This document shows, one piece after another, positions 57,261 to 64,000 of a stretch of DNA of 64,000 bases. Location of the stretch: NCBI GenBank assembly GCA_028282595.1, contig JANQHQ010000035.1, forward strand, positions 1 through 64,000, read 5' to 3'. The stretch comes from Chlorobium sp. Lineage in GTDB: Bacteria; Bacteroidota; Chlorobiia; Chlorobiales; Chlorobiaceae. Below the pieces are notes generated by a model, which was not told where the DNA came from, ran no database searches, and was given only the letters and a program-made list of their open reading frames with translations. Every line of letters starts with the position of its first letter. The first letter of the stretch is position 1. A program made the position numbers and the translations under genes.

Positions 57261-57293
57261 AGAGATGGCGGGAGAAGTGTCGAATCGTTGCCT

Positions 57294-57779
57294 ATGAAAA
57301 AAATCAATGTCATCGGTCTCGGCAACGTCCTTTTCGGGGACGAGGGGTTCGGCGTCGAGGCTGTCCGGCTTCTTGAAAGGAAGTGCGCGGCTTCCATGCC
57401 GGACGTTCGTTTCATCGACGGCGGTACGCAGGGGATCTATCTGCTCGATTATATCGAGTCGGCCGACTCGCTTTTGATTTTCGACGCGATCATTCCCGCC
57501 GAGTACGACCGCGAGGTTTACGTCTACCGCGACGACGAGCTTCCGGCGTTCATTCACCGGAAGATGTCTTCCCACCAGATGGGGCTCAGCGAGCTGCTCT
57601 CCGTTGCCCGTCTGCACGGCAAAGTGCCTTCCAGTATCGTTCTTGTCGGTATTCCGCCAAAAAATCTGGAACTGGGCGGCGGTCTCAGCCCGGCGGCGGA
57701 AAGACTGCTTTCCGAGGCGGTGGAAGAGGGGAGAAGCATTCTGGAAGCCTGGACGGAAGACCGGGTTGAAAAACAGTAG
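57294..57779 (+). CDS. hupD: Hydrogenase maturation protease
   Basis: It removes the C-terminal peptide of HupL after nickel insertion. The 161-aa product has the HybD/HupD fold with NVIGLGNVLFGDEGFG at the start (Glu17 is a nickel ligand in the family), FDAIIP near residue 64 with the Asp, and SSHQMGLSELL near 90 with the His; these are the three metal-sensing ligands. ATG 57294 gives MKKINVIG, the typical start; a TTG two codons before is in frame. The HupL cleavage site fits this protease type. Confidence 0.93.
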   Translation: MKKINVIGLGNVLFGDEGFGVEAVRLLERKCAASMPDVRFIDGGTQGIYLLDYIESADSLLIFDAIIPAEYDREVYVYRDDELPAFIHRKMSSHQMGLSELLSVARLHGKVPSSIVLVGIPPKNLELGGGLSPAAERLLSEAVEEGRSILEAWTEDRVEKQ

Positions 57780-57839
57780 GGGGCGTTCTGAAGCGGTCCG
57801 GAATGCGAGCGGGACGGGGTTTCTGTTCGCGACCGTAAG

Positions 57840-58520
57840 TTATGACGCGTTCATCCGTATCAGGCGGAGAAATTCGTTGCGTGTCGACTGTGAGGAGAGG
57901 AACTCTCCCGACATCGCCGAGGTGGTCGTCACGGAATTCTGTTTTTCGACGCCGCGCATCACCATGCACATGTGCTTGGCTTCGATAACAACCCCCACTC
58001 CCCTGGGGCTCAGAACCTCCTGAATGATGTCGCGGATCTGCTGTGTCAGGCGCTCCTGGACCTGCAGACGGCGGGCGTAGACTTCTACAACGCGCGCAAG
58101 CTTCGACAGCCCGACGATTTTTCCGTCGGGAATATAGGCCACATGAGCCTTGCCGAAGAAGGGGAGCAGATGGTGCTCGCACATCGAAAAGAGGTCTATG
58201 TCCTTGACCAGCACCATTTCGTCGTAGGTCTCGGTGAAGACCGCTTTTGTAAGCAGCTCGCGCGGGTCCTGCCGGTATCCCTTCGTCAGGAACCGCATCG
58301 CCCTCGATACGCGCTCCGGCGTTTTGAGCAGTCCTTCCCGCTTCGGGTCTTCCCCGATGCCGTGAAGCAAGCCGTGGACGGCTTCCGACATGTTCGCTAT
58401 AACGGAGTCCTCATTCGCACGCTCTTCCTCGAAGCATTCGTCGTCGTCGCAGAGACTCTTCCGATACGGTACCGTTGCGTTATTCTCCAAGGTATCTGAC
58501 AGAGTTTTTTCTTGTTTCAT
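57840..58520 (-). CDS. folE: GTP cyclohydrolase I
   Basis: It converts GTP to dihydroneopterin triphosphate. The 226-aa product has [19 protein letters not shown] near residue 65, the zinc and catalytic region [25 protein letters not shown] near 110 (Cys and two His), and [24 protein letters not shown] near 143. The N-terminal 40 residues are an acidic extension. Its start overlaps the end of the pyruvoyl-tetrahydropterin synthase gene by 41 bases on the same strand, so the two are co-expressed. Confidence 0.94.
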   Translation of the reverse strand: MKQEKTLSDTLENNATVPYRKSLCDDDECFEEERANEDSVIANMSEAVHGLLHGIGEDPKREGLLKTPERVSRAMRFLTKGYRQDPRELLTKAVFTETYDEMVLVKDIDLFSMCEHHLLPFFGKAHVAYIPDGKIVGLSKLARVVEVYARRLQVQERLTQQIRDIIQEVLSPRGVGVVIEAKHMCMVMRGVEKQNSVTTTSAMSGEFLSSQSTRNEFLRLIRMNAS

Positions 58521-58929
58521 GGATCTTGACTTCGTGGAGGGTGAGCTCCTGGTTGGTGTGATTCTGCAGGGTCGGGGCGAGGATGTCCCAGATGACTACG
58601 GCAAGCAACTCGGTGCTCGGAACGGCATCTTTCAGCTCCTCGACCTCGAAGTTGAGGTGCCGGTGGTCGAACCGCTCCATGATCTCCCGCTCGATGATTT
58701 TCTTGAGCTCCTTCATGTCGAGCAGAAAGCCTGTTTCAGGGTCGACAATGCCGCTTACGGTGATCTCCAGCTCGTAGTTGTGTCCGTGTCCGTGGGGGTT
58801 GCTGCATTTACCGTATGTTTTCAGGTTTTTTTCGTCCGAGAACTCGGGATTGTACAGCCGGTGAGCCGCATTGAACTCCACTGTGCGGGTCACATACACT
58901 TTTCGGGGTTTTTCGAGGGCGGCGTTCAT
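58480..58929 (-). CDS. 6-pyruvoyl-tetrahydropterin synthase / QueD family
   Basis: This 149-aa protein has the zinc-binding pattern of [21 protein letters not shown] near residue 19, [15 protein letters not shown] near 42 (catalytic Cys and two zinc His), FDHRHLN near 88 and an E-T-x-x-N-S motif ([11 protein letters not shown]) near 137. The long [14 protein letters not shown] segment before the Cys is more like true PTPS enzymes than short QueD. Green sulfur bacteria make biopterin glycosides (limipterin, tepidopterin), which need PTPS; a QueD role in queuosine synthesis is the alternative. The folE overlap fits either. Confidence 0.85.
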   Translation of the reverse strand: MNAALEKPRKVYVTRTVEFNAAHRLYNPEFSDEKNLKTYGKCSNPHGHGHNYELEITVSGIVDPETGFLLDMKELKKIIEREIMERFDHRHLNFEVEELKDAVPSTELLAVVIWDILAPTLQNHTNQELTLHEVKIHETRKNSVRYLGE

Positions 58930-59160
58930 AGGGTTACAGGAAGGGTACGGTGCTCTAAGGACTGATTACAGGGGAAGATGGTGAAAAAAAACGTCGTACT
59001 CCGGCACGGTTACGCAAAAGTAACTTTCGGCCGGTTCAATAAGTTTCACGGTTTTCGAATTGACGGGGCCGCTTCGGGGGAATGAATTATCAGGGGAAAT
59101 GTATTATAAAAGTCTGACCGAGTTCCGTAATCCTGACAGAAAGCATAAGTATACCATACC

Positions 59161-59472
59161 ATGACGAAAACACTCGAACAGCTCGTCAACGAGAGCGCCA
59201 ATCCCGTATTCGTCGATTTCTACGCCGACTGGTGCGCCCCCTGCCGCTCTATAGCGCCCTCGATACAGCGGCTTGCCGGGGAGTTCGGCGGAAAGCTCAC
59301 GGTCGTGAAGATCGATGTCGACAAACAGCCCGCAGCCGCAGCGCGTTATCAGGTCCAGGGCGTTCCGGCGCTCCTGCTTTTCCGGAACGGGACTGTCGCC
59401 TGGAGGAGTTCCGGAGCCATGCCCTACGAAAGTATCAGGTCCGAGGTCGTAAAAGCGCTCGGATGGGAGTAG
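59161..59472 (+). CDS. Thioredoxin
   Basis: This 103-aa protein is a single thioredoxin domain with the active site DWCAPCRS near residue 24, the FVDFYADWCAPCR strand-helix start, VVKIDVDKQPAAAARYQVQGVPALLLF with the cis-Pro near 70, and a C-terminal helix. WCAPC is a slight variant of the WCGPC of classical thioredoxins. It reduces protein disulfides in the cytoplasm. The ATG at 59161 follows AT-rich leader bases; the 231-base gap to the divergent pterin operon holds the promoters of both. Confidence 0.9.
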   Translation: MTKTLEQLVNESANPVFVDFYADWCAPCRSIAPSIQRLAGEFGGKLTVVKIDVDKQPAAAARYQVQGVPALLLFRNGTVAWRSSGAMPYESIRSEVVKALGWE

Positions 59473-59481
59473 GAGGATAAG

Positions 59482-59553
59482 TGACGAGAGTCGACGCCCG
59501 GCGAAGCCGGGGCGACGTCACCAAACCTGACAAGGTCAGGCGCCGTCACTTGC
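59482..59553. repeat. Two hairpins of the linker-hairpin family
   Basis: GACGCCCGGCGAAGCCGGGG and CACCAAACCTGACAAGGTCA, each with its pairing arm, show the same linker (GTGACGAGAG, GACGTCACCAA) and the same stem variability as the arrays at 45-185 and 19971-20095. The end of the array runs to within a few bases of the stop codon of the SRPBCC-like gene at 59546. Confidence 0.65.
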
Positions 59554-60034
59554 TACTCGGCCGTTCCGGCCGGGACAGCTCTTGCTCCAGGTTTTCGACG
59601 TAGCGATCGACGAGGCGCTCGAATTCCAGCCTGATGAGCGGCGCGAGCAGGATTTCGAGAAAACCGGGAAGGTTCACTTCCAGCGTGCCCTTTGAATAGA
59701 GTGCGGCTTCAGAGCCTGTTTCGACGGGCGTTACCGTCCAGCTTCCCCCGACCACGGCATTGCCGATTCCTGCGACCGGGGTCCAGATCACGGTGCCCTT
59801 TTCCCGGTCGGACTCGTAGCGACAGGCGTAAATCGATTGCTGGAGGGTGTACTCCCCGATGCCGATCCGTTCAAGCTCCCATTTCCATTGTCCCTCCCCG
59901 AGAGGGGTGAGCGCCTCGACGTCGGGAAAGAAGGACCCGGACCTCGGAACGTCCGCGAGAAGGCCGAACACCGTTTCGAACGGTGCGGTCGTTCTGAAGG
60001 AGCGGTTGACGGTTACGGTAACGGAAAATGGCAT
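59546..60034 (-). CDS. SRPBCC-like (START-fold) protein
   Basis: This 162-aa protein fits the polyketide cyclase / START-like fold. NRSFRTTAPFETVFGLLADVPRSGSFFPDVEAL at the start is the usual first strand and helix pair, then EGQWKWELERIGIGEYTLQQSI, GTVIWTPVAG, and the long C-terminal helix LIRLEFERLVDRYVENLEQEL. Such domains bind hydrophobic ligands; none is suggested by the neighbours. ATG 60034 was chosen over an in-frame start at 60088. The C-terminal 10 residues are Pro/Ser/Arg-rich. Confidence 0.75.
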   Translation of the reverse strand: MPFSVTVTVNRSFRTTAPFETVFGLLADVPRSGSFFPDVEALTPLGEGQWKWELERIGIGEYTLQQSIYACRYESDREKGTVIWTPVAGIGNAVVGGSWTVTPVETGSEAALYSKGTLEVNLPGFLEILLAPLIRLEFERLVDRYVENLEQELSRPERPSSK

Positions 60035-60093
60035 TTTTACGTATCTTGAGTTCACGTTTTTCAACCTGTTAACTTTTGCATTAACCATAGTTC

Positions 60094-60837
60094 ATGATGA
60101 ATCGTTTTCTTCGCAGCGTTTTTCTTCCGCTGGCCGTTCTGCTGTTCCCGCTTCTTGTCAACTGTTCGGGACAGAGAGCGGCGGATCCGGTGGATGCAGG
60201 CACCGTGACCGACATCGACGGCAACGAGTACAGGGCCGTGAAAATAGGCGATCAGATCTGGATGGCCGAAAACCTGACGGTCGAACACTACCGCAACGGG
60301 GACCCCGTGCCGGAGGTGGAGAAGCTTGACGAATGGGTGACTCTGGAGTCCGGAGCATGGTCCGAGCAGGAGAACGATCCGGAGAAGGGCAAAGCATACG
60401 GCAAACTCTACAACTGGTACGCGGTCAGCGATCCCCGGGGGCTCGCCCCGGAAGGATGGCGCGTGCCGACCGAGGAGGACTGGCGGAAACTGGAAGAGCA
60501 TCTCGGCATGAAGCCCGGGGAGCTTGACGAGGTGGAGTTCCGCGGCAAGGAGACGAATGTCGGCGGTAAACTCAAGGAGAGAGGGACCGGGCACTGGGAC
60601 GAACCCAACACGGGGGCGACGAACGAAACCGGATTCGCTGCGCGCGCAGGAGGGTACCGCGACAACGACGGTCCGTTCAACTTCTTCGGCAAGTATGCGG
60701 CCTTCTGGACAGCTACCGAAGCCGAGAACGGCCGGGTCTGGTTCAGGGGCCTGACCACCACCGAACAGGGGGTCTACCGATTCAGTTTCAACAGGAAATG
60801 CGGTTTTTCCGTGCGTTGCGTCCGTGATGACGAATGA
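60094..60837 (+). CDS. FISUMP-domain lipoprotein
   Basis: This 247-aa protein has a signal peptide with a lipobox-like end (FLPLAVLLFPLLVNC, Cys near residue 24), so it is probably a lipoprotein. The rest is a Fib_succ_major (FISUMP) domain: VTDIDGNEYRAVKIGDQIWMAENL near residue 38, GKLYNWYAVSDPRGLAPEGWRVPTEEDWRKLEEHLG near 104, and the C-terminal FWTATEAENGRVWFRG and NRKCGFSVRCVRDD block. These domains are common in Bacteroidetes, Fibrobacteres and Chlorobi surface proteins; their role is unclear. It diverges from the SRPBCC-like gene. Confidence 0.85.
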   Translation: MMNRFLRSVFLPLAVLLFPLLVNCSGQRAADPVDAGTVTDIDGNEYRAVKIGDQIWMAENLTVEHYRNGDPVPEVEKLDEWVTLESGAWSEQENDPEKGKAYGKLYNWYAVSDPRGLAPEGWRVPTEEDWRKLEEHLGMKPGELDEVEFRGKETNVGGKLKERGTGHWDEPNTGATNETGFAARAGGYRDNDGPFNFFGKYAAFWTATEAENGRVWFRGLTTTEQGVYRFSFNRKCGFSVRCVRDDE

Positions 60838-60958
60838 TCCTTTTCATGGGTCACGGTTAAACGTCGCACGACGGGGCAACAGTGTTTCGCGTCTTGCCGG
60901 GGATTGCTGATAAAGCAGCGGGAGGGGGAAGGAAGGCATTGCAAACTGACGGAGGATG

Positions 60959-63424
60959 TCAGAGCGTATCTCTCTGGAGCCGTTCCATTTCGGCCGATAC
61001 CTGCTCGATCTGTCTGTCGAGATTATCCGTCCACCCGAAACGGCAGCTTCGCTCCAGTGCTTCGGCCGCCTGTCGAAGTGTTTCGGCCCCGAAAAGCGCA
61101 GCGCTGCCCTTGAGCTTGTGCGCTTGTTCCCGCAGCCGTTCGGCTTCGCCTTCGGCGAGAGCTTTGAGCATCTCTGCCGGAACGGTGTGGCACTCCTCGA
61201 TGAAAGCCCTGATGAGACGCTCCCTCTCGGGCGGAGAGAGGTCGTACGAGGTGAGCGGAACCGGGGTTGGTTGAGCCGTTTCCCGCTGTTCTGTGCAATG
61301 CGGGTTCAGCAGTTTCGCGATGGAACCGAGAAGGAGTTTAGGACTGTCGGTTTTAAGCCGGAACGCGTCCATTCCCGCTGCTTTTGCAGCGTCCTCTTCT
61401 TCGGCCGATCCGCTGAGACCTATAACCGGAAGACGGCGCAGGCGCGGGTCTTTGCTTTGACGAAGCCGCCGTGTCAGTTGCAGGCCGTCCATGTCGGGCA
61501 TGTGAATGTCTGTTACGAGCAGGTCGAAATCCTGTTTCTGCAAAATGACCCAGCTTTCATTCCCGTTTTCCGCAACCGTTACATCCAGGCCGGCGTCGCT
61601 CAGGTTCATGGCGAGCAGATCCCGGTTCAGGGCCGAATCGTCGACAAGCAGAGCCCGGCGTTCGGCGAGTCGGGCGTTGCCGGTTTCACCGTCCGGTATA
61701 GTATGGAGCGCGGAGCGCAATGCGCTGACAAGCTCGCTCTGGCTGCAGGGTTTTGCTATCAGGGCCTGCATCCCTGATTGTTCCGTCAGGGTTCGGGCGA
61801 CGGACGACGATTCCGCGCTGTGAGCTATGACCGGAGTCGATCGTGCATCGAGCCCGGCTTCGCCACGGCGGATTTTTTCGGTTGCTTCGTAACCGCTCAT
61901 CAATGGCATTTGCAGATCCATGAGGATCAGATCGTAACGGTTTTCCGAGACCATTTTCAACGCCTCGCGGCCGTCGGCCGCTTCGTCGATCTCTGCGTCG
62001 AGCGGGGTCAGATAGTGCCTCAGGGTCGTGCGGTAAAGCTGTTCGTCATCGACGACAAGCAGCCGTTTTCCCTGAAAATCGGGCAGGGCCTTGGCGAGAA
62101 TACGTTCGTTATGATCCTTCAGCGCTTTCGGGCCGAGGAGAGGAAAGGTGAGCTTGAACTCGGTGAATTCGCCGAGAACCGATGTGCAGGCGATATCTCC
62201 GCCGAAAGCTTTCATCACTCTCTTGCAGTAGGTCAGTCCGAGACCGGTACCATCCCTCTTGCCGCGGGTATGAAAACTGTCGAAGATGTGCGGCAGGTCA
62301 TCCCTCGAGATTCCCGGTCCGGTGTCGCGAAAAAGGAGAATGTTCTTTTCCCGTCCTTTTTTCAGCTTGATAGTGATCCTGCTGTTGGGATGGCTTTTGA
62401 AATAGAACAGCGCGTTTTTGAGCAGGTTGAAAATGACAAAAATAAAAAAGGTCTCGTTGACTCGAATGAGAAAGCTTTCTTTCGCGTCGAGATGAATCCT
62501 TTCCCGTTCGCGTTCCGATTCATAGCCGTATTCGTCAAGCGCTTTACGGGTTATTCTGCCTGCGGACAGATACGTGAAGCTGTCCGGGCCGATCGGTTTT
62601 TCCTGGATTTCGTCGAGAACCATGTCTACTACCTGAATGCCGCGCTTGACTGCCATCTGGCCGTGAGAGACCCGTTGATAGAGGCTCTCGAGTTCTTTTC
62701 TGTCGAGAGTGTTCTCCGGTCTTTCGGGGTGAAAACGGGGCAGCAGGTTCTGGATGCTGTTCAGGCAGTGCCGGATTTGGCCCAGGGGATTACGCATCTC
62801 ATGAGCGATGCTCCCGGCGAGTGACTTCAGCACCCGGTTCCGTTCCTGGGCAAGCTCACCATGTTTGATCGTGAACCCGGAGAGCAGTCCGAGCATCAGG
62901 GCCATGGGAAGCGGGAGCAGGTAGGTGACGATTTCCGTAGTGAGCACGAGGTGGCTGCCGGTCGTGAAAACATAACCGGTGTAGGCGATCGCGATACCAC
63001 CGACCAGAAGAAGCGTCAGCATGTAGTAGTTGGGGATGAAAATGATGAAGACCAGCAGCATCATGGTTTCGCAGATAAGCCACATGCCCGAGAAGTTGTT
63101 CATCAGCGTCAGGAAGGTGAAAATTACCGGTAACGTGAAAGTCAGCCAGAAGTACCAGTAGAGATTTACCCAGGGTTTGAAGTTTGCCGGATAGTATTTG
63201 CAGAAGAGCAGCGGAACGAAGGTGGCCAGTGAGGCGAACCGGAGTTCAAAGGATTCATAAGGCTGGGGCAGTATGGCCGTCCAGATGATATAGTAGAGAG
63301 GGTGGGCCCAGAATCCGACATACCGTGCGATTCCGATCGTGAACTCGTTCCGGTCGTAATCTTTCCTGAGGAATTCCACGAATCTCTTCAGAAGCGACGG
63401 TTTCAGGGTGTGTCTAAGGGGCAT
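60959..63424 (-). CDS. CqsS-like hybrid sensor kinase with two receivers and HPt
   Basis: This 821-aa protein has about six membrane helices in residues 30-185, a histidine kinase core with AGSIAHEMRNPLGQIRH (His208) and DTGPGISRDDLPHIFDSFHT plus GTGLGLTYC near 367-400, a first receiver (LMDLQMP, Asp503), a second receiver (VTDIHMP, Asp639) and a C-terminal HPt domain (QAHKLKGSAALFG, His769). The membrane part resembles Vibrio CqsS, the receptor for the alpha-hydroxyketone signal CAI-1: HPLYYIIWTAILPQPYESFE against AYYFIWEYWFPQSYENLG, and LMNNFSGMW against LMNDWSTIW. Vibrio CqsS has one receiver and passes phosphate to LuxU; here the relay is in one chain. It ends the operon that contains the next gene. 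Confidence 0.85.
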   Translation of the reverse strand: MPLRHTLKPSLLKRFVEFLRKDYDRNEFTIGIARYVGFWAHPLYYIIWTAILPQPYESFELRFASLATFVPLLFCKYYPANFKPWVNLYWYFWLTFTLPVIFTFLTLMNNFSGMWLICETMMLLVFIIFIPNYYMLTLLLVGGIAIAYTGYVFTTGSHLVLTTEIVTYLLPLPMALMLGLLSGFTIKHGELAQERNRVLKSLAGSIAHEMRNPLGQIRHCLNSIQNLLPRFHPERPENTLDRKELESLYQRVSHGQMAVKRGIQVVDMVLDEIQEKPIGPDSFTYLSAGRITRKALDEYGYESERERERIHLDAKESFLIRVNETFFIFVIFNLLKNALFYFKSHPNSRITIKLKKGREKNILLFRDTGPGISRDDLPHIFDSFHTRGKRDGTGLGLTYCKRVMKAFGGDIACTSVLGEFTEFKLTFPLLGPKALKDHNERILAKALPDFQGKRLLVVDDEQLYRTTLRHYLTPLDAEIDEAADGREALKMVSENRYDLILMDLQMPLMSGYEATEKIRRGEAGLDARSTPVIAHSAESSSVARTLTEQSGMQALIAKPCSQSELVSALRSALHTIPDGETGNARLAERRALLVDDSALNRDLLAMNLSDAGLDVTVAENGNESWVILQKQDFDLLVTDIHMPDMDGLQLTRRLRQSKDPRLRRLPVIGLSGSAEEEDAAKAAGMDAFRLKTDSPKLLLGSIAKLLNPHCTEQRETAQPTPVPLTSYDLSPPERERLIRAFIEECHTVPAEMLKALAEGEAERLREQAHKLKGSAALFGAETLRQAAEALERSCRFGWTDNLDRQIEQVSAEMERLQRDTL

Positions 63425-63429
63425 GGTGA

Positions 63430-64000
63430 TTATTCTCCCTTCAGAATACAGAAACTGTAGTGGTTGTAGATGTCCTCGCCGATTTCCAGTACGGAACCCG
63501 AGGCAGTGTTCTCTTTGACGGTGAGTCCGTAGGTTCCGGCAAGAGAGTCCGTTTCGCTGTACCCGTTGATAAAGGGCTCGCCCAGCTTGCGCATGTTCCG
63601 CATGAAATCTTCAGCCTCCTTGACGCCGGTCGCGTCCGCAACGAGGTCTTCCGAAACGTAGTCGAACCAGAACCGGGACCCGGGACTCATCAGCTTCGAG
63701 GCTGAGTTGAAAATGAAATCGATTTCTTCGGGGTGGAAATACATCGAGCCGCCCTCCCAGATGAAGAACGTTGGGCGTTTCGGGTCGAATCCCGCCGGCA
63801 AAAGCACTTCTTCAAGGGGCTGTTCGGTGATGTCGATGTCTATGCTGCGAATCGTGTTCTTCTTGCTGCTGTCGAATATGTTCCTCCGTTCGTTCAGCAT
63901 GATCGGCAGGTCGAGATCGTAGATTGTCGCGTCAGGGAAATTCAGTCGCCAGAACCTGCTGTCGTACCCGGCACCGATGTTGACGACGTTGAACGCATTT
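63430..64000 (-). CDS. LCMT-family SAM methyltransferase, partial
   Basis: The gene continues past the window edge; the visible C-terminal 189 codons end with FCILKGE at 63430. From the edge inward the protein reads NVVNIGAGYDSRFWRLNFPD, the SAM motif of the leucine carboxyl methyltransferase (PPM1/LCMT) family, then DLDLPIMLNERRN, EVLLPAGFDPKRPTFFIWEGG and a YFHPEEIDFIF block, all in the family order. The family methylates carboxyl groups of proteins or small molecules. Its stop is five bases from the start of the CqsS-like kinase, so the two are one operon and the substrate may be linked to the signal pathway. Confidence 0.82.
   Translation of the reverse strand, partial: NAFNVVNIGAGYDSRFWRLNFPDATIYDLDLPIMLNERRNIFDSSKKNTIRSIDIDITEQPLEEVLLPAGFDPKRPTFFIWEGGSMYFHPEEIDFIFNSASKLMSPGSRFWFDYVSEDLVADATGVKEAEDFMRNMRKLGEPFINGYSETDSLAGTYGLTVKENTASGSVLEIGEDIYNHYSFCILKGE

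Overview
The window looks like chromosome from a green sulfur bacterium (Chlorobiaceae, Chlorobium or Prosthecochloris type). The evidence is an 11-subunit type I NADH dehydrogenase operon with no nuoEFG, a hupSLCD uptake hydrogenase operon, an anaerobic ergothioneine gene pair of the kind described in Chlorobium limicola, a GTP cyclohydrolase plus pyruvoyl-tetrahydropterin synthase pair, a type III glutamine synthetase, and the high-GC coding style. No gene in the window fixes the species.

Layout. 0.4-20 kb is mostly housekeeping: an AsnC/Lrp regulator with glutamine synthetase III, coaX, aroK-aroB, glpK, an LptF-type permease, rqcH, a dCMP deaminase with ribD, a porin, DoxX, an ABC ATPase, tpx, and ribE coupled to rarA. 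20-22.3 kb holds a TolC-type gene between inverted copies of a long intergenic repeat. 22.3-27.8 kb (minus strand) carries an ion and stress cluster: CPA2 antiporter with an RCK domain, tandem universal stress protein, cation P-type ATPase. 28-30.4 kb is eanB-eanA. 30.4-35.3 kb has a methyltransferase, a HIT protein, two tRNA-Leu genes within repeats, a ferrochelatase-like gene and a TPR protein. 35.5-46.6 kb is nuoABCDHIJKLMN, closed by a terminator.

46.7-53.5 kb is a visibly AT-rich island. It starts with a decayed IS4-type transposase and then a three-gene operon that I cannot assign: a 718-aa coiled-coil protein with six membrane segments, a 493-aa protein with four, and a 259-aa secreted protein that may be VWA-like. 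Two small envelope proteins on the opposite strand follow. This is the best candidate for an undescribed system. 53.6-57.8 kb is hupSLC-hupD. 57.8-60.8 kb holds overlapping pterin genes, a thioredoxin, an SRPBCC-like protein and a FISUMP lipoprotein. 61-64 kb holds a hybrid kinase whose membrane domain resembles the Vibrio quorum-sensing receptor CqsS, but with two receiver domains and an HPt domain, next to an LCMT-type methyltransferase cut by the window edge.

The non-coding DNA is unusually structured. It contains arrays of short hairpins whose stems differ while the linkers stay the same, a 148-149 bp tandem repeat, many palindromes with a GTAGGGGC end, and two copies of a small element with terminal inverted repeats. 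No CRISPR array, rRNA gene or complete insertion sequence was seen. Start sites were chosen by eye from Shine-Dalgarno matches and family-typical N termini; all homology statements are from recognition, not from database searches.
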